Positions 61,244-64,000 of a stretch of 64,000 nucleotides of DNA are shown in pieces. The stretch covers positions 124,001 to 188,000 of the forward strand of contig NZ_LT635549.1 of NCBI RefSeq assembly GCF_900120155.1, read 5' to 3'. Positions within the stretch are counted from its first letter, which is position 1. The number at the start of each line of letters is the position of its first letter. Below the pieces are notes generated by a model that did not search any database, had not been told where the DNA came from, and worked only from the letters and a program-made list of their open reading frames with translations. A program made the position numbers and the translations under genes. The stretch is from Clostridium sp. Marseille-P3244 (lineage in GTDB: Bacteria > Bacillota > Clostridia > Lachnospirales > Lachnospiraceae).

Positions 61244-61654
61244 CTATGATCCCGGTTCGAATTTGACTGTTATTGTCCCGATCGGGACATAATATGAACT
61301 TTCTTCCATCTGGGGCGCATCCTTGCTGAAATAAAAATATACTTCCTTCTCTGCTCCTGGCCCTCCTTCCTGCGCCCTGTCTATCGTAATATCCGTAATT
61401 CCGCTCTCCGTCTGGTCCGGACTTTCCGAGAAAATCCCTTCCAGCCCTCCCAGATTGACCGGAAAATCAATATTGGCAGAAAATTCTGCCCGGATCTCCC
61501 GATTCGATCTGTTTGTTATCCTGATCCTGTTGTTCTCTCCATCATAGCCATCCCACGCGCCATCCGTAAAAGTACTGTATTCATGGCTCTGAGGATTCCA
61601 GACAGAACGGGTAAACACAAAATTCATTTCACCGATATCCAGATCGATTCTCAC
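61244..61654 (-). CDS. secreted EMxF/W-x-P-domain protein, 5'-truncated
   Basis: The open frame of 136 codons begins at a GTG (61654) with no signal peptide and covers only the domain core: IDLDIGEMNFVFTRS, WNPQSHEY, ITNRSNREIRAEF and a C-terminal PIGTITVKFEPG. Paralogues at 60605 and 59853 have 40-60 residues plus a signal peptide before this point. The region upstream is taken by an opposing kinase gene that is also truncated, so a deletion is the likely cause. Probably not exported in this form. Confidence 0.65.
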   Translation of the reverse strand: MRIDLDIGEMNFVFTRSVWNPQSHEYSTFTDGAWDGYDGENNRIRITNRSNREIRAEFSANIDFPVNLGGLEGIFSESPDQTESGITDITIDRAQEGGPGAEKEVYFYFSKDAPQMEESSYYVPIGTITVKFEPGS

Positions 61655-63493
61655 GAAATCACCTGGCTTACATCCGGATGGGAATTTTATCCGGACCAGA
61701 TTTTAGCCCCGGGAGAAGAATCTGACGATTATTTGTCTGTCTATATCGGGCAGTATTTCAGTCTCTCCCGCTTTCATGAAAACGGATCTCCTTATGGGGA
61801 GGGTACCTACCGTATCACTGTCCGTGGGACAGGCGCTTACTCTCTTCTTATCCCGGAAGTATTTTCTGCATCCCGTGTCTACGTAAATGGAGAACTCGCG
61901 GCATCATCCGGATCTCTGGCCCCATACCGGGCTCAGGTCAAAGATCTGGTGGTCCCTGTCTATCTGGATGGATATACGGAAATTCTTATACAGACCGCGA
62001 ATTATACCCACTATTACAGCGGTGTAACTTATCCTCCGGCGATCGGAAGCCCAGAGGCAGTCAGTACTCTGATTGCCTCCCGGATGATATTCTATGGTTT
62101 TTTCTGCTTCAGCTCACTGGCTGTCGCACTTTTTTCCTCGGTTGTCTGGATCGGTATGAGAAAAGACCGTTCCTCCCCGGAAGATCTCTGGCTTGGTATC
62201 CTCGCCCTGGCCTTCTCTTTGCGGGTATGCTATCCCTTCGTGCGTCTGTTCGGGATTCCCGTCACAGAGCCTCTCTATGCCCTGGAAGACGTCTCCGCCT
62301 CGCTGGGTCTGCTCTGTGTGACGCGCATTACGTCTCTGCTGTGCCTGAAAGCGGGTTCTCTGACAGATCGTATTCTGACAGGGACTTCATTCGGCTTTGT
62401 CCTGATCAGCGGAGCCGCCCCTCTTTTTCTTCTCCATCTTCTGCCCGGCTTCACCCCTGTGTACGGACAGATCGTCTTCTGGTACAAAGCGCTTCTCTCC
62501 CTGCTCCTGACCGGACTGCTGTTAAAGCACTGTCTCGCAAAAACCGCGCGGCCTGATCTTCTTCTGCTGCCTGGTCTGTCCGCCTACTTCATGTCTCTGG
62601 GAGCCCACGCCATCTGTCTCGGTCGCTTTGAGCCGGCACGCTTCGGATGGTTTGAGGAGTGGGGCAGTTATCTTCTCATCCTGTTCTTTTCCGTGCGTAT
62701 GGTCCTGAAAAATATTGCTCTGGTCCGGGAAAACCGGTATCTGAATATACATCTGCAAGAAGAGGTGAACCATAAGACATCCGCCCTCTCCACTCTTCTG
62801 GATGAAAGACGGATGCTCCTGGCGTCATTTTCACATGATCTGAAGACCCCTATCACCTCCATTACCACATTTACCCGGCTGGTAGAAATGAATAATACCG
62901 CGCTTGACGAAGAATCCCGGCAATATCTGGACACGATCCGGCGCAAAGTCCAGGAAATGCGGGAGCAGATCGACAGTCTCAGCGAATTTACACGTCAGGA
63001 TACTCCCGCCGCGGCATTTAATCCTGTGGATCTGACCGATCTTGTCAGCGAGTTTTTTCAAGCAAACAAAGACGATATGGAAGTTGCCGGAATCAGTTTT
63101 GAACTCTCCCTTGCTCCCGGGCCTCATATTTTTGTACTGGGGGACAAAAACCGACTGATAAGCGTACTTCAGAATCTTGTATATAACGCGGCTGCCTTCA
63201 CCCCTGAAGACGGCACGGTCCGGATCACCCTGAGCCGGAAACAAAACAGTGGAAAATCCAATGCGGTGCTTACTGTATCTGACACAGGTTCCGGTATATC
63301 GCCGGATGACCTGCCTCATATTTTTGATCGTTTCTTCACCCGCCGGAAAGGACATACCGGTCAGGGAATGGGACTGTATATTGTAAAATCTGTTGTCACA
63401 GAACACAACGGAACAATCTGGGTGGATTCCGATACGGGAAAAGGCAGCGTGTTCACTGTCACGCTGCCCGAAAAGCAATTGGAAATATATTGA
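61583..63493 (+). CDS. 7TMR-DISM-type sensor histidine kinase, 5'-truncated
   Basis: The frame of 636 codons starts at an ATG without RBS inside the antisense of 61244-61654. Protein-like homology begins near residue 24 (HEITWLTSGWEFYPDQ), the start of a DISMED2-like extracellular domain (to about 160), with the usual signal peptide missing. Seven TM helices lie at about 170-370. The catalytic part has SHDLKTPITSIT (phospho-His), QNLVYNAAAF, DTGSGISPDD, DLPHIFDRFF and GQGMGLYIVKS, all intact. No partner regulator in the window. An internal start is possible but none has a clear RBS. Confidence 0.7.
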   Translation: MALRIPDRTGKHKIHFTDIQIDSHEITWLTSGWEFYPDQILAPGEESDDYLSVYIGQYFSLSRFHENGSPYGEGTYRITVRGTGAYSLLIPEVFSASRVYVNGELAASSGSLAPYRAQVKDLVVPVYLDGYTEILIQTANYTHYYSGVTYPPAIGSPEAVSTLIASRMIFYGFFCFSSLAVALFSSVVWIGMRKDRSSPEDLWLGILALAFSLRVCYPFVRLFGIPVTEPLYALEDVSASLGLLCVTRITSLLCLKAGSLTDRILTGTSFGFVLISGAAPLFLLHLLPGFTPVYGQIVFWYKALLSLLLTGLLLKHCLAKTARPDLLLLPGLSAYFMSLGAHAICLGRFEPARFGWFEEWGSYLLILFFSVRMVLKNIALVRENRYLNIHLQEEVNHKTSALSTLLDERRMLLASFSHDLKTPITSITTFTRLVEMNNTALDEESRQYLDTIRRKVQEMREQIDSLSEFTRQDTPAAAFNPVDLTDLVSEFFQANKDDMEVAGISFELSLAPGPHIFVLGDKNRLISVLQNLVYNAAAFTPEDGTVRITLSRKQNSGKSNAVLTVSDTGSGISPDDLPHIFDRFFTRRKGHTGQGMGLYIVKSVVTEHNGTIWVDSDTGKGSVFTVTLPEKQLEIY

Positions 63494-63504
63494 AAAACAT
63501 TCTT

Positions 63505-64000
63505 TTACTCGTTGTGGATCGCCGCCAGAGGACTTAACCGCATTGCCCGCCGCGCAGGAAAATATCCCGCTGCCGTTCCTACCAAAACCGCGAATACGAC
63601 AGACGCAAGGATCAGCCATACCGGTATATAAGAGATATTCCCGGATACTCCCATGCTTCCCCCAAGAGAAAGCATGTTGATCACGGATGACATTACAAGA
63701 CTGAGCACATTTCCGATAATGCCGCCAGCCAGCCCGATAAACGCCGCCTCCAGGAGGAACATCTGACGTATATTTTTCAGACCGCATCCGATGACTTTCA
63801 TGATCCCGATCTCTTTGGTCCTCTCATAAATAGACATCATCATCGTATTGGCGATTCCGATTGCCGCCACAAGGAGAGAGACCGCTCCGATCCCGCCCAG
63901 CACCGCCTGGATCATCGCAAGCTGTTTTTTCATACTGTCGATATATTCTGCGTTTGTAGTTACATTATAGCCAAGACTTCGGATAGCAGCGGACACCTGA
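63505..64000 (-). CDS. MacB/FtsX-type ABC transporter permease, C-terminal part (runs off window)
   Basis: At least 163 residues to the stop at 63505. It contains the FtsX-like C-terminal domain: GGIGAVSLLVAAIGIANTMM, YERTKEIGIMKVIGCGLKNI, AAFIGLAGGIIGNVLS and the end ARRAMRLSPLAAIHNE. The N-terminus and the periplasmic domain lie right of the window. Convergent with the kinase gene (11 bp between stops). Likely exports peptides or lipids, or acts in stress signalling. Confidence 0.9.
   Translation of the reverse strand, partial: QVSAAIRSLGYNVTTNAEYIDSMKKQLAMIQAVLGGIGAVSLLVAAIGIANTMMMSIYERTKEIGIMKVIGCGLKNIRQMFLLEAAFIGLAGGIIGNVLSLVMSSVINMLSLGGSMGVSGNISYIPVWLILASVVFAVLVGTAAGYFPARRAMRLSPLAAIHNE

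Noticed and set aside
62831-63787. 318-codon minus-strand frame
   Set aside because: Antisense of the kinase and overlapping the permease; no domain features.

Overview
The window looks like chromosomal DNA of an anaerobic gut Firmicute, most likely a Lachnospiraceae (Clostridium cluster XIVa) species. The reasons are a HydF [FeFe]-hydrogenase maturase, a tyrosine T-box, many aldo/keto reductases, iron-sulfur flavoproteins and iron alcohol dehydrogenases, Mgl-type sugar uptake with a YesN/YesM-type regulator pair, strong AGGAGG ribosome binding sites and moderate GC. No rRNA, tRNA or CRISPR array was seen.

Layout. 1-1470: start of the S10 ribosomal operon (rpsJ-rplC-rplD, minus strand) with a sigma-A promoter and a structured leader. 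1461-6140: a MATE exporter behind a promoter-terminator attenuator, a VanSR-like kinase/regulator pair, a Ser-rich lipoprotein, two tiny ORFs, and a second copy of the same 30-bp promoter that also runs into a terminator. 6170-13970: an internally deleted nitroreductase, a MoxR-DUF58-transglutaminase operon, a flavodoxin lipoprotein, a DUF4405/MerR pair and a LysR regulator. 14027-33270: a redox-rich accessory region with four aldo/keto reductases, three CX2CX2CX5C iron-sulfur flavoproteins, two iron alcohol dehydrogenases, two esterases, a ferredoxin, two LysR regulators, a second MATE exporter, DAHP synthase, a broken C39-like gene and an IS30-family element whose transposase has an in-frame amber codon.

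33390-39670 is a compact peptide-signalling/bacteriocin locus. A 33-residue double-glycine peptide gene that standard ORF length cut-offs would miss lies at 37230-37331. It is followed by a C39-peptidase ABC exporter and an HlyD-type partner. Divergently placed are an AgrC-like HPK10 kinase and a LytTR regulator. Two 11-bp direct repeats exactly 21 bp apart, the spacing expected for a LytTR dimer, lie between the two arms.

39620-47920: hydF, tyrS with its T-box, cutC, nagB with a leader terminator, truA and the ECF energizing module (ecfA1-ecfA2-ecfT). 47920-58220: a sugar-sensing and uptake block (mglB-mglA-mglC, a YesN/YesM pair and two further binding proteins). The main binding protein appears to be a natural circular permutation of the MglB fold, and its permease carries an extra cytoplasmic coiled-coil of about 225 residues. 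A canonical-order homologue 8 kb away allows direct comparison. 58390-64000: a YitT protein, an operon of secreted proteins sharing a W-x-P signature, and a sensor kinase. The kinase and the first secreted gene are both missing their 5' ends at one point near 61.65 kb, which suggests a deletion. The window ends in a MacB/FtsX-type permease.
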